Counted from the first letter of the stretch, positions 10,276 through 21,780 are shown. The stretch is 64,000 nt of DNA from Calendula officinalis (GCA_963853835.1 OY970835.1:30764047-30828046); one strand, 5' to 3'. Notes: generated from the sequence alone by a model not told the origin. Numbers and translations are program-made.

Positions 10276-11515
10276 TTATACAAGCTTAAATTCCTGCAAT
10301 TCCTTAAAGCTTTCCCATGGCTTAACCCATATTTTGGCTTCATAAGTTTTATGCTCACCACCTTCAAGTACTTCCACTGTGATATAATACATGGTGCCCT
10401 GCACCACTTGATCCTTCGCACTTACTACCTTCACAAACTCCACTTTTGCATTCTACATACAAATATCCATTATTTCCTAAAACAATGTATCCCATATTAA
10501 ATTAGGCCAAAAATCCATTTTTGATAACTTGAACTTGGGTTACTAACTCCTTTACTACCCTAAATTATTATTAAAGGTACATTATGGTATCTTGAAATTG
10601 ACAAAATGGCCATTTTAGTACTTTGACTCATTAATTTTATTGTGTTTTTATACTTGATTTACTTTCGTTAAAGATTATGACGGACTAAAAAATATGCGTT
10701 AATATATTATCCATATATTGATATTAGTAGCAAATTACGTGAGGAAACAACCCATATTGGCGAGCAAGGGTACAAAATCGGCCATTTGGTCAAATTTAGG
10801 TGCCATGTTGCATCTGTAATAGTTCAAAGTAGTAGAAGACATTGTCAACAAAGTTAAAGATACTAAAAAAATGTTTTGGCCATTAAATTATAATTAAATG
10901 CAACATTTGCTTCACACATAATTTAATGAATGCCTGATAATGATATCAGTCAAATATGTACATCAAGTTTTAAACTTGTAGACAATTATATAGAAATGTT
11001 ATATGTTCCTTAATATTCTTAGAGCAAAAGGCTTTGCGATGTTAAAGCCGAGTTGTAGCCTATTTATCGCCACCATAGGACACCAGCCATTGCACCAAAC
11101 CCACACCAAAAGCCCGCCAACCGTTTAACGCTCGTTAAAAGAATTTTTCCTATATATTTTTTAATAAATTACGATTGGTTTATGGTATCTTTTTATAGGT
11201 CCCAAATGAATGTTATAGGAAAGATGATGATTTTGAAATTTAATGCTATAATAATATCATATGTCAAAAAACCATATAACTCAGACCATAACACATATCA
11301 AACCGCTGTAAAATCAATCAAAATGCGGACCATCTAAGACGCTGTCGATATAGAACACTTGCACGATATTGATATATATTATACCCTCATGACATATATA
11401 CGATATTTTGTGTATGTACCTCCTTCTTGTTGTGTTCTTCGACAGAGAATCGAGCAAGGGCATCGATCTCGGTCGTGTTTGCCTCAGACTCGCTAATTCC
11501 TCCACAACTTGACAT
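10276..11515 (-). CDS. Phytocystatin (cysteine protease inhibitor), two exons
   Basis: Exon 1 is 11420-11515 and exon 2 is 10276-10452 (both minus strand). The intron (10453-11419) has donor GTACAT and acceptor TGTATGTAG in phase 0. The 90-residue product starts MSSCGGISE. It has the plant-specific cystatin signature LARFSVEEHNKKE (residues 20-32), the papain-binding loop QVVQG (about 47-51), and the C-terminal tryptophan loop AKIWVKPWESFKELQEF. The upstream Gly pair typical of the inhibitory N-terminal trunk is present (GG at 5-6). Phytocystatins block papain-like proteases of the plant itself and of pests. There is no signal peptide, so the protein is probably cytosolic. The length fits a small single-domain phytocystatin. 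No lesion was found. The 5' flank of about 280 bp up to the solo LTR is the only promoter space before that repeat. Confidence 0.88.
10505..10881. mobile_element. Mutator-type MITE inside the cystatin intron
   Basis: The element has ends GGCCAAAAATCC and ATGTTTTGGCC. It is flanked by a perfect 9-bp duplication ATTAAATTA (10496-10504 and 10882-10890), the length made by Mutator-like transposases. The 377-bp interior has no coding frame. Confidence 0.8.
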
Positions 11516-11786
11516 TTTTTTCTTCTTACAAATGAAACGTTAAACTCATCGTTTTAGAATGTCAAAATTGAGATCAATATATATTTTAATTTTAAATGTA
11601 AAAAATAAACGAAAAAGTAGCAGAGAAGTGAGGGAATGTTTGCACGTGTTAAGTAGCTTACGATATTATACATTTGTGTGAACAACTTAACCATAATCAA
11701 GATGATCATTACATCTAGGCATTTAGCTGTCATGCAAAGTTAGGGGTGAACTTAGGGGTGAGAGCGGCGCAGAAACTTAACCTAAC
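11516..11786. promoter_or_regulatory. Upstream region of the cystatin gene
   Basis: This stretch lies between the cystatin ATG and the solo LTR. It is AT-rich and includes GCACGTG at about 11641-11648, an ACGT-core G-box-like site. A TATA box cannot be placed with confidence on the minus strand. Confidence 0.35.
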
Positions 11787-11791
11787 AAACT

Positions 11792-13450
11792 TGTAACACC
11801 TCAATTTTTAAAACAACATTTAAATACCATTTAATTCAAAAATACATAATATTGTATCAACATCAAATGCCAGTTTTACAAAAACGAAAAGGTTTCTTGT
11901 TCGAGATTATCAGAGTTTATAAAAACGGTGTTACAAATTATATCTTAACCATAGGATAAGGACTCTAATCATCAACACCGAGCTAATCTCAACAAGGCCT
12001 CTTCTAAACGGGCCTCCTAGATCTTCGATCCCGAACCTGAGTACATAGCAAAAACACAAACATAGTACGTGAGACAAAATTGCCTCGTGAGATACATGGG
12101 TTTTAGACCCGATAAACAAATAGTCAAATAATATCATTTAATCTTAAAATAATATTACTAAGTTTGTTTTGGGTCACTTTATCACTTTCATCATTGGCCA
12201 ATGTCAAGATAATCGGAATGCCTCCAATCTATCAAGACCATCATTTCCACGGTAATCGGAATGCCTCCAATCTACCGGGTCTCATAGGTATTGGGTGATC
12301 GGAATGCCTCCAATCTACCACTAACCTTAAGGTACCGTAATAACCGGAATGCCTCCAATCTACTACGGCCCTAGGGACATCATCATCGTCATCATTACTT
12401 ATCTTTTATCGTTATGAGCTTATAGCTCCATCATTTCTCATTCAATCAATCATTTCATCATCATACAAGCAATTCATCATAAATCACATAAATGACTAAA
12501 TTACTTAAAGACTCGACAAAATCATTTAATCATAAAAACATTTACTAGCTATGTACCCAGTTTGAAAGTTCACATGTACTCACCTTTGCCAAGCTTATCC
12601 AATGTTGTGTTTCCTTGAACACCAATATCACTTTCCAAGATTTGAATGCCTCAAATCCTCCAACCGACAATCTATATCAAAACCAATACAATGGTTTGCA
12701 TTATTCATCTATACTAACTACATAATCTATGACTAGTTAACTACTAGCACCATTTTCCCCAAAATTACCAAACCCTAAGTTCATAAATCACCATATTTTC
12801 ATGTATTCATAACATGACCACATTTTTCATGACCAAATACCATAGATCTAAGTTATATCACTTCCATTTAACCATTCATGAACAAATCCATAACTAGGGT
12901 TTATGATTCAAGCTTCCATACTCAAATCTAAGACTTTTAACACAAGAAAGATGGAGATTTACCTTAGATCTTCAACTAGGAACAAGAATCACCAAGGTTT
13001 GATGAAGATTAAGCTCCAAACGACCCTTATGCTCCAGAAATCGTTCACACACAATGAGGGGGAAAAACTAGGGTTTAAAGTGTGTAATAAATGAAGATTC
13101 CCGTCTTAAATGCTGGTATCGCCCAAAGTTCGCGATCGCTACCAAAGTTCGCGACGCGAACTCTTTCCCACTCGCATAGTTCGCGATCGTTATGCTGGCG
13201 GGAACTATTTCACGATGAAAGGCCAAACTCCCTGGTCCGTGTTCCCGATCGTGACCATTACTTCGCGTCGCGAAGTCCCTCAGACAGCAAGGCTGCACTT
13301 TTTCAACCTTGTCTCGACTCGGTTTTGCCCATAACTTTCTCGTACGGTGTCCAAACGACACGAAACCAATTCCTACGTTCTTTAAACGATTTATCCTTAT
13401 TTATCATAATTTTGTACAATTTATTTATTCACAAAATTCGGGTCGTTACA
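11792..13450 (-). mobile_element. Solo LTR (same superfamily as the 22.9-31.0 kb element)
   Basis: The sequence runs from TGTAACACCTC to GGGTCGTTACA and is flanked by a perfect 5-bp duplication AAACT (11787-11791 and 13451-13455). No internal region or second LTR is present, so it is a solo LTR left by LTR-LTR recombination. The TGTAACGACC start on the minus strand gives the orientation. It shares several blocks with the LTRs at 22873 and 28902: the CCCATAACTTTCTC block near the right end, the TACGTGAGACAAAAT block, and four copies of the CGGAATGCCTCCAATC hairpin unit. It carries a cluster of TTCGCGA motifs at about 13120-13290. Confidence 0.9.
12208..12368 (-). repeat. Array of four hairpin units with a constant loop
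   Basis: Four copies of CGGAATGCCTCCAATC occur at about 12208-12233, 12249-12277, 12292-12319 and 12335-12368. Each is flanked by short arms that pair. In element sense the last unit has arms CCGTAGTAG and TTATTACGG, a nine-pair stem allowing G-U. The equivalent unit in the 22.9-kb LTR has CCATGGTAG and TTATCATGG, so both sides of the stem changed together. Confidence 0.75.
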
Positions 13451-13455
13451 AAACT

Positions 13456-13720
13456 CTGATAGAACCGAAATCAAAACAGAAAATAATAAATTTTCGAAAC
13501 CGAAAACCGAGCCGATTACATTCTTTCGGTTTTGTTATGTTCGGTTCAGTTTTTTAGCCCAATGCTCATCTCTATCCGAGAACCGAACCAAAACCGAAAA
13601 TAATAAATTTTCAAAACCGAAACGATTACATGTATTCGGTTCGGTTTCAGTTGGTTTTCAGTTCATTTTAACTAATTATAAAACCAATTAAAAATGTAAG
13701 ATTATATGAAACCTGAAGCT
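13456..13720. repeat. CCGAAAAC/CGGTTT-rich repeat remnant
   Basis: The segment consists of repeated AACCGAAAAC and GGTTCGGTTTC strings, with AGCCCAATGCTCATCTC in the middle, a form typical of the ends of plant MITEs. A second copy of AAAATAATAAATTTTC lies 100 bp on. I could not place paired ends or a target duplication. Confidence 0.35.
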
Positions 13721-14464
13721 TTGGAAGCTTTGACAACGTCATAGTGTTTTCTAAGACGGGATTTAAGGTGACAATTTGTATGTAAACTAAAATTATGTAT
13801 TATACAAATAAAGATAGAAAACAATATAATTATAAATATATAACATAGTTAATCAATTGTTCTCTTCATTTTCATCATAGTTAACCATTCTTATAACTAA
13901 ATAACTATATATATTTTGTTCATATAATTCAGTACTTTTAACCATTCTTATGACGGGTAATTATGAGAGAAGTTGGACCTTAACATACGTCAAGTCATAT
14001 CGTCAAGCTTTGAACCATGGTGTGACAGTATGATACTATAATCTAGTCTAAAGGCTTGACGAAATCAGTACCAACATTTTAGAACCATGGTTTTGTCAGG
14101 TAATCGATTTATCATGTTATCAATGATGAATGATCTAATGGAATATAAACTATTTTTTAGTTATACAATCGCAAGAAAATTTTTACAATAACCTAAAAAT
14201 ATACTTAATGTAGGATTATACATTATAATCAACAAGTTGATTAGTCAAATTATCTAGCATAACCTTATCATTAAATCACCTTTTTTTTTTCTCATACCAT
14301 TCTCCTTAAATTGGTAATTTATTTAAATTAACCACAAGATAAATATAAAATGTGGAGTATTAATAAACTTTGTATTAAAGCTAGTTGAATTCTATCCGCG
14401 CGATGCCGCGGGAATATTCATATAGTATCCAAAATAATGTTTACGCATATAGTTCAGGTAGTTG
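13721..14464. other. AT-rich intergenic DNA with a possible Helitron 3' end
   Basis: No gene is seen. On the minus strand, positions 14411-14381 show a hairpin (CCGCG, loop GCATCG, CGCGG), an 11-base spacer, then CTAG. That is the layout of a Helitron 3' end, but the base after CTAG is C rather than T, so the call is weak. Confidence 0.3.
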
Positions 14465-14472
14465 GTGATGAG

Positions 14473-15382
14473 TAGGGGTGTTCACTATTCGGATAAATCC
14501 GGATTATCCAAATGGACAATTTGGATTGGATCGTTTGGATTGTTTTTTTTGGTTTTTTGGATCGGTTTGGACTTGATCCAAATTAATAATTTGGTTTTCG
14601 GATTGGATTTGGTTTTCATTGTAAAATCCGGATTGTCCAAAAAATCCAAATAGTATAAATATATAAAATATAAATATATAAAACAATTCTAGCCCATTTC
14701 TAGCAAAAACTAAATATAGTGACTATGGAAATTAACGAAATATCCAATGGCCCAAATAATTCTAAAGCTATTAACTTCTTAATTGACCCTTTCTAGATCT
14801 AATTCCAAAAAACAAAATACATGACCTATGATCTCATCGACAGCTGTCCAGTTTCCACACACAATCTTAACCCTGTCAATTCTTAATTCGTCCCTTCCCA
14901 TTTGATACGTGAATCGCCCACAACTCACTCGTATCAAACAACAACGATTCGATGACATATGTGATTTTGCCCGCATGTATAACACCCTACTTGTTCATTT
15001 ACATTGTATTAGTTGGCAATGGAGCAATCGTTTTGGAGCTTTTGAGAAAGTTGATGTCAAGACTTTTGCATATATTATTTTAAATGCCACAAGCTATGAA
15101 TTAGACTTGCACTTATGTATAAAGTAGTTTATGGTTTTGAAATTATATATATTAAACTTAATATTAGTTATGTTATATATTTTTGTAGTCTTGTGAATAT
15201 ATATTAAGAAAAAAAATGGTTTGGTTCGGACAAATCCAAACCATCCAAATTGTAATTTGGTTCGGATCGGTTTGGATTTAAATTAGTTTGGACGGTTTGA
15301 TTTGAACATTTGAAATCCAAAATCCATTTGGATTCACCTAATTGGTTCGGATATATCCGGATTATCCAAACGAACACCCCTA
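14473..15382. mobile_element. Non-autonomous hAT-type element, 910 bp
   Basis: It starts TAGGGGTGTTCACTATTCGG and ends CGAACACCCCTA. It is flanked by a perfect 8-bp duplication GTGATGAG (14465-14472 and 15383-15390). Subterminal ATCCGGATTATCCAAA strings are inverted at the two ends. No transposase frame is present. It is a different family from the GGGTCGGGTT elements in this window, although the outer TAGGGGTG is shared. Confidence 0.85.
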
Positions 15383-15390
15383 GTGATGAG

Positions 15391-17112
15391 TCTCACCATT
15401 TTGAGATTTTAATGATTTTTAAAACTAAAATTAATAATAAATATGTATTTTACAATATTAAATATTATAGTTAGTGGGTGTGAGTCACATTTTTTTTACT
15501 AGATAAGATATTTTTTCAAAATTTTCATCCTAAAATAAAAGTGTATCACTTATCTTGAAACAACATAAAATAAAAAAAAAGTGTCAATTATTTTGAAAGT
15601 AGAGGGTATGTTTACAACTTTTAAAAGTGAATGACCTCTTCTTAAACTTTGAAAAGGTGGAGGGGCAACCTTGCAAGTGGTGGAGATATTTTATAAAAAG
15701 AAGTATCTTATTCACATGAAGGGTAAAAGAGTAATTCTACTTCCTATACTAAATCTTCTACCTATATATTGGGCAAGTGTTTGATTTCCGACAATGACTA
15801 GAAAATGATGTTATGTCATAGTCCACCAATGAAATTACTGACTCAAAGGATAATTTAATAATTAATTTCTCCATTTTAATTATTGTAATTCATATCTCCA
15901 CTCACTTCATTTTTTTGTCATAACTTTTTATTTTTATTTGTAAACAAAAAATTCTAAAAATGTTAAAGTTTTAAAATTAAATTATTTACAAAATAAGTAT
16001 TATTATGAAATTTTGAAAAAAAAAAATCATGATTCAAAATTTTAAATATATTACGAACTAAAAGTTTTATTTTTCACTTGTATATGTGACAAGTGATTGA
16101 TTTGCTCATGGTGACATGGAAATGATGGCATGCTATTGTCCACTAATAGATTTGTCCCTAAATAATGGGTCAATTGTTGACTCAAAGGATAATTTGGTAA
16201 TTAATTTATCTATTATAATTATGGTAATTCATGTCTTTCTATCTTATTTTTTCAACCATATGTGCAAAGTTTACTATATTAGAAGATATTTAGCTAAATT
16301 TCACAATCCTTAAATTTTAAAAAATAAGTAATTGTCAACTAAAATCCAACTCGTAGAATGTTAAATATAAAATAAATAGTAAATGAATATATTTACTACT
16401 AACTACAATATTTAAATACGCATAATATATCCTAATTTTTAAATATAAAAAAATACATATTATCTGAATAAAATAAGATTTAATCTGAATAATTTAAACA
16501 ATTTATATATTCCATTTGTCCTAATTTATTGTTCATATTTTAATTTTAATTTGTCCTAAAATAATTTTTTACTCCTATGTTTCAACCAATTAAAAAATAT
16601 TTATATGAAAAAGAGAAAATTTGATTGATTACATAGTGTAATTAATATATATTTTTAAACGTTTTTATCTCGTGAACAATAATATTGGGATGGAGGAAGT
16701 AATAAATATGTAATACTACTATAATAATTAGAGTTGTGTTCAATGTAGCCAAAGAGCCGCCACTATAGCTATAACATATCGTTAAACAGGAACAAGAGAA
16801 GAAGGTAACGGTTAAGTGGCCAACTTTAACATGAGTGTGTGATCCTTTTTGGCTTTGAACACCATGAAAGGCAAGTTAAACATGAATATTAAATTCATAT
16901 TAAAAAACTAAAATGGTATTGACAAGTATTCACACCTTGTGGCTGATGCACTCGCCATTTTGGGTTGTATGCGGTTTTAACAGAAGATATATACGTATTA
17001 AATAATGAAAATATTTATAATTTAGAATATGAATTATAAAATAATCAGGAAATAATAATAGAGTTGAAGAGTCAACGCGTTAAAGTATACATTATTTATT
17101 GAAAAGAAGAGA
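15391..17112. other. AT-rich intergenic DNA with diverged repeats
   Basis: No gene is seen. Two segments (about 15790-15910 and 16100-16235) are related: each has GTCCAC(C/T)AAT, then GACTCAAAGGATAATTT and TTAATT(A/T), suggesting a diverged duplication. A small Stowaway-like MITE lies at 16510-16699. Confidence 0.4.
16510..16699. mobile_element. Stowaway-like MITE (degenerate)
   Basis: The ends TTCCATTTGTCCTAATTTATTGTTCA and TGAACAATAATATTGGGATGGAGGAAG are inverted counterparts, although imperfect. TA dinucleotides flank both sides (16508-16509 and 16700-16701), as for Tc1/mariner-type Stowaway elements. Confidence 0.55.
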
Positions 17113-17121
17113 AATGGCGAT

Positions 17122-18449
17122 ATGCTGACTGTTGTTGAAAACTGCAGGATATCTCCTCCGCCGGCCACCGTCGGAAAGAGGTCACTGCCTCTCACTTTCA
17201 TGGACATCATATCATATGGCTGCTCCACTTTCCGATCAACCAGCTTTTCTTCTATGATTTCCCTCACTCTAAATCACACTTCACGGAAACAATTATCCCC
17301 AATCTGAAACATTCATTATGCATCAACACTTTTTTCCATTCACAAGCAACTTAATTGTGTTTTCTAATCCAAATCATTCACCTGAAATCCGACACGTGGA
17401 GGGTGATTCTGTTGCACTTACGTTTGCCGAGTGTAGTCTTGATTTCGACGATCTTACCGGAAATCATCCTCGTGATTGCGACAAGTTTTATCCACTTGTA
17501 CCAAAACTAGGTTGCACCGTTAAAGAATCCGACTTTTTGGCCATCCCTCTTTTTGCCGTGCAAGTCACGTGTTTTGAGAAGTCGGATAGGAATCACCATG
17601 TGCTTTGTGATGCTACCACCAAGTTTGACTTTTTGAAGGCGTGGACTTCGATTGCTACACATGGTACGGATGAGTTACTCTTAGCTAACGGGCCTTTACC
17701 GTTTTATGAAAGGGTTTTAAAATACCCAAACAGTATAGACAAAATGTTTATGAACCAGCCTAGCCCTAGACATGAAACTCTTAATACAGCTTATTGGCCC
17801 GAGTAATAAGGTTCGGGCCACTTTTATATTAACTAAAGAAAAAATAAATTTGGTTAAAAGGGGCGTCTAAACAACTACCCACATTGGGATATGTATCATC
17901 TTTTTCTGTAGCGTGTGCTTATGTCTGGAGTTGTGTAGCAAAATCACGTGGAGAAATAAAAGGGGATGATGAGTTGGAACGCTTTGTTTGTCTAGCGAAT
18001 TTGAGGAGCCGTATGGATCCGCCACTTCCCGAAACCTATTTTGGTAATTGTGTGGGACCGTGTGTGGCGGTTACAAGAAGCGTGTTGTTATCGGGAAATG
18101 ACGGGTTTCTTATTGCGGTCGAGTCGCTAGGGGAGGCTATAAGCGAGACGGTGAAGAATAAGAATGGATTGCAAATAAACGCCGAATTATGGTTTGAAAT
18201 GCTATTTAAAAGATTCCGGCCAAAATTGGGGTTGCGGGAACTCCAAAGCTCAAGATTTATGATGTTGATTTTGGTTGGGGGGAGCCCAAAAAGTATGAGA
18301 CACTATCGATATATTGCAACGGTTCGATTTCAGTTAATGCGTGCAAAGGGTCGCCCGAAGATCTTGAAATTGGTTTGTCACTTCCGGTTAAACAAATGGA
18401 TGCTTTTATTGCTATCTTTAACAAAGGATTAGAGAGTTTAATCTGTTGA
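17122..18449 (+). pseudogene. BAHD acyltransferase pseudogene (malonyltransferase-like)
   Basis: The conserved order of a BAHD enzyme is present but spread over three frames. The N-terminal part has SLPLTFMDI, then, in another frame, HFPINQLFFYDFPHSK. The middle (17318-17806) has the catalytic HxxxD motif as HVLCD, followed by FLKAWTS. The C-terminal half (from 17884) has SSFSVACAYVW, then the structural DFGWG motif (as VDFGWGEPKKYE), which lies in a shifted frame from about 18250 to the stop at 18447-18449. Frame breaks are needed near 17215, 17310, 17806-17884 and 18240, and there are in-frame stops, so no full enzyme can be made. Family members of this type attach malonyl or hydroxycinnamoyl groups to flavonoid or phenolic glycosides. 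No intron arrangement explains the breaks. Confidence 0.82.
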
Positions 18450-18700
18450 GAACACCAAACCAAATGATTATTGGAAATGGTATTCTTGTGACACCATACT
18501 AATTTTATATATAGTCGTGACCACAAAACAATAAAATGTAAAATTTAGTGCTTTAGTTATGTCTTTGCAATAAGTTTGTTGATTATGCATATCAAATTAC
18601 AGTTGGATAAATTGTGACACAGAAAAAAATAATTAATGCTAACTCAATCTCAACATAACCACATGGGCGGTACATATATAATAAGAAAAGAAAAAGAAAA
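18450..18700. other. Spacer between the BAHD pseudogene and the cyclin promoter
   Basis: This is AT-rich DNA with no coding frame of quality. Nothing specific is seen. Confidence 0.4.
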
Positions 18701-18711
18701 TCATATAAGCA

Positions 18712-18845
18712 AACGGTAAAATGAATTACCCATAAAGAAGGTGAAAAGGGGCGTACGACGAATATTACCGTTAAAATACATTGCCACCACATCCAACGGT
18801 TAACAATTTAATATTCAAAATTGAAATATATGACCGTTTATAAAA
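18712..18845 (+). promoter_or_regulatory. Cyclin B promoter: MSA elements and TATA box
   Basis: TCCAACGGTTA at 18792-18802 matches the mitosis-specific activator consensus YCYAACGGYYA exactly. Three further AACGG cores occur: 18712-18716 (plus), 18768-18772 (minus) and 18834-18838 (minus). A TATA box, TATAAAA, lies at 18839-18845. MSA elements are bound by three-repeat MYB factors and give G2/M expression, which suits a B-type cyclin. The binding is inferred from the motif. Confidence 0.75.
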
Positions 18846-18966
18846 GGCGAGGCGCGTTCCGATTAAAACCCTCATAATCACCGGCAACAAACCCTAAAAT
18901 CGATCACACTGAAAAATTTGCAATTGTCATCGGAGATCTGAAGAACGAACGAAAGGCGATAATATC

Positions 18967-21163
18967 GTGGCGTCTGGAAACTCAGAAGAAGGGGAGGCAA
19001 ACAATAGCCGTCTCCAGTCGTTCTTTTCGTCTATTTTGACGAGCATCGGAGGTGTTTTTGGCCATAATCAAGAAATTGAACAAGATATGTCGTCAAATGA
19101 AACTGTTATTCCGGTTCAACAACACAATAGAGGCATGTATTTCTTTTTAATTTTTAAATATGATTCAAAGTTGAGATCTATTGTTTCGTAACCCTCATTT
19201 TGATTATGAACTGTAATTTGTAGTGAATCTGCTCTTCGAATTGTTAACTGGTGTACCTTTTTTTCAAATTATTAGAAAATCCATCTTTTTTAGTTGCAAA
19301 TATAGGGTTTCGGAAATCACATATTGATTATTAACTGTATTTTGTAGTGAATCAGTTCATCATAACGTGTGTTTACTGCTTTATTGAAGATTTCATCTGC
19401 TTTATTGAAGATTTCTTGACTGAGTTTAATTTTTCTTTAGCAGATTTGAAGCAGAATGTTGCAAAACCTGAAAGAAACAACCGTCGAGCCCTAGGGGATA
19501 TTGGGAATCTTGTTACTGTTCCAACTGTTGAAATTGGAAAGCCCCAAATTCAAATTACTAGACCGATTACAAGGTTCATATTTCTCCCCTGTTTTCATTT
19601 GTTGGCATGTTTATCTGTTCTTTAATTGACTTTTTACATTATTTTGTTCAGAAATTTTCGTGCTCAATTGGTGGCAAATGCACAGGCAGTAGTAGATAAG
19701 AATGTGAAGGTACTTGTTCTAACTTTTATGTTCTAAATTTTGAACAAATAGAGGTCTTTTATGTCTCTAATATTGTTGTTGTTTTGGTTTTGTGTCAACC
19801 CAAATGCAGAAACCACATGCAGAATCTAAAAATGTCGATTTAGCACCAAAAAAACCTGAAGAAACACCAAAAGGAAAATCTAAAAAACCTTCAAAATCAC
19901 TCACATCTGTCCTCACTGCTCGTAGCAAGGTTCGTTTGTCTTTAAAATTTTAATCTTTACTGATTTTATATCAATTCTCACATGCCCAAAAAACCAATCT
20001 TGAATCTTCTTTTTTTTCTTTTGTCAGGTTGCTTGTGGAATAACAGTGAGACCTAAAGATCCGGTGATTAACATTGATGCATCCGATATCAACAACGAAC
20101 TTGCTGAAGTTGAATATGTTGAAGACATATACACTTTCTACAAACTCTCAGAAACAGAAATTTCTTTAACCGATTACTTGAATTCCCAGCCTGATTTGAA
20201 TGCTAAAATGCGGGCCATTTTGATCGATTGGTTGATTGAAGTGCACAGAAAATTTGAACTTATGCCCGAGAGTTTGTACCTCTCTATCAACATTGTTGAT
20301 CGATATTTGTCTGTTAAAACTGTTCCAAGAAGAGAATTACAGTTAGTTGGAATTAGTGCAATGCTAATTGCCTGCAAATATGAAGAAATCTGGCCACCAG
20401 AAGTTAATGATTTGATTGCAATATCCGATAATGCTTACATGAGAGACCAGATTCTTGCAATGGAAAAAGCAATTCTTGGTCAACTTGGTTGGTATTTGAC
20501 TGTTCCAACACCATATGTGTTTCTTGTTAGGTACACAAAAGCTTCAATTCCATCAGATCATGAGGTAAAAAAATTACAAAAAATTATCCATTTTGTGTTG
20601 GGGTTTTGTTGAAATTTATGACTGAAATTGATTATTTTTTTGGTGAATTTTAGATGGAGAATATGGTGTTTTTCTTGACTGAGCTTGGTTTGGTTCATTA
20701 TTCGGTGATCATGACAAACAGCCATTCAAAGCTTGCTGCTTCTGCTGTGTATGCTGCTCGATGCACTCTTAATAAAACCCCATTTTGGACTAAAACACTT
20801 AAACATCACACTGGGTACAATGAAGATGAGCTAAAGTGAGTTTATTCACCACATGGGTATTATTAATCTTTAATAAAAATATGATCTTTAATCTGTGAAT
20901 CTGTTGTTTTTGAATAGAAAGTTGTTTTTGTCACATGGGTATTGATTTTTCTTTAATAAAAACTGATCTTTAATTTGATGAAATTGAACAGGGATTGTGC
21001 AAAGAGTTTGGTGAGTTTTCATGCTTGTGCTAGTGAAACGAAATTGAAGGCTGTTTACCGGAAGTATGTGAATCCGAAGAAGGGTGCGGTGGCTCTTTTT
21101 CCTCCGGCGAGAAACCTAGTGGCGGAGATTGGCGGCAGTGGTGGTAGTGAGGAGTCTAGGTGA
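18967..21163 (+). CDS. Mitotic B1-type cyclin, seven exons
   Basis: Exons: 18967-19132, 19441-19573, 19652-19709, 19810-19929, 20028-20564, 20654-20835, 20992-21163. All phases agree. The product has 415 residues from the first in-frame ATG (19087), or 455 if translation began at the GTG at 18967, where the context GTGGCGTCTGG looks like a mutated ATGGCG start. The destruction box is RRALGDIGN in exon 2. A Lys/Pro-rich linker ends in SVLTARSK. The cyclin box begins near MRAILIDWLIEVH and includes LIACKYEEIWPPEV. The C-terminal fold includes LKHHTGY and ends in a Gly/Ser-rich tail. B cyclins activate CDKs at mitosis and are degraded through the destruction box. The exon 1 donor appears to be GC (GAG|GCATGT), and exon 2 has a TAGCAG double acceptor. 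MSA motifs upstream support G2/M expression. Confidence 0.87.
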
Positions 21164-21780
21164 AAAGAGTGTGGTGTGGTTGGTTGAGATCATTTTGCTG
21201 TTATGATCTTGATGGATTAGTGAACTATTATTAGGAGAAGTTTATTATATGTGGATGTTGATTTGACCTTATAAAAATTCTAGTAGTATTTCTATGGATT
21301 TTGATGTTTTGGTCAAAATATTGTGGCCAAATCTTTTAACTTCTACTCTTTTTAGTTTAAGAGTGCATATTCTAATTGTAATTCTTTAGTATCTTGCTTT
21401 GTTTTCCTTGGTATTGATATATGTTTCGAAATCAAAAATGAAAACATTATTATCAATCGTCATATCGACTTTTAGAAAACAAACACTGCATAACAATTTG
21501 ATAACTAATTTAATAGATAGCTTTACAATGAAAACAGATTAAACTTTTAAGTTTGTAAAATGATTAAAAAACGTATATATAATGAAGTTAAAAGGAATAC
21601 ATAAACGAGTTCAATATATGTGTTTACTTTCTTTGGTTTGTAACCTCATTTGATTTTCAAAATCCAAATAAATATCACCCAAAATCCAAATCTAAAAATC
21701 ACAACCAATGAAATTCGACAATCGACATTTACTTCTCTGTTCATCGACTCAACAACGAGATTCAACTTTAACGATTCTAT
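21164..21780. other. Cyclin 3' flank and intergenic DNA
   Basis: The first about 250 bases probably hold the 3' UTR (T-rich, with several AATAAA-like strings on both strands). No gene is seen further on. Confidence 0.4.

Noticed and set aside
12208..12368. CRISPR-like reading of the CGGAATGCCTCCAATC array
   Set aside because: Spacing is irregular, the host is a plant and the units lie inside LTRs; the arms pair with each other, so a hairpin array explains the pattern better.
13068..13459. Overlapping frames of 74-122 codons in the right part of the solo LTR
   Set aside because: They arise from the CGCG-rich block of a repeat and recur in the other LTRs (for example about 24656-24932 and 30685-30961) in the same non-coding context.
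14371..14412. Second Helitron 3' end on the minus strand
   Set aside because: The hairpin and CTAG are present, but the base after CTAG is C, not T, and the stem is only five pairs; kept only as a weak note.
18592..18792. 66-codon minus-strand frame before the cyclin gene
   Set aside because: It is AT-rich and hydrophobic by chance composition and overlaps the MSA promoter cluster.
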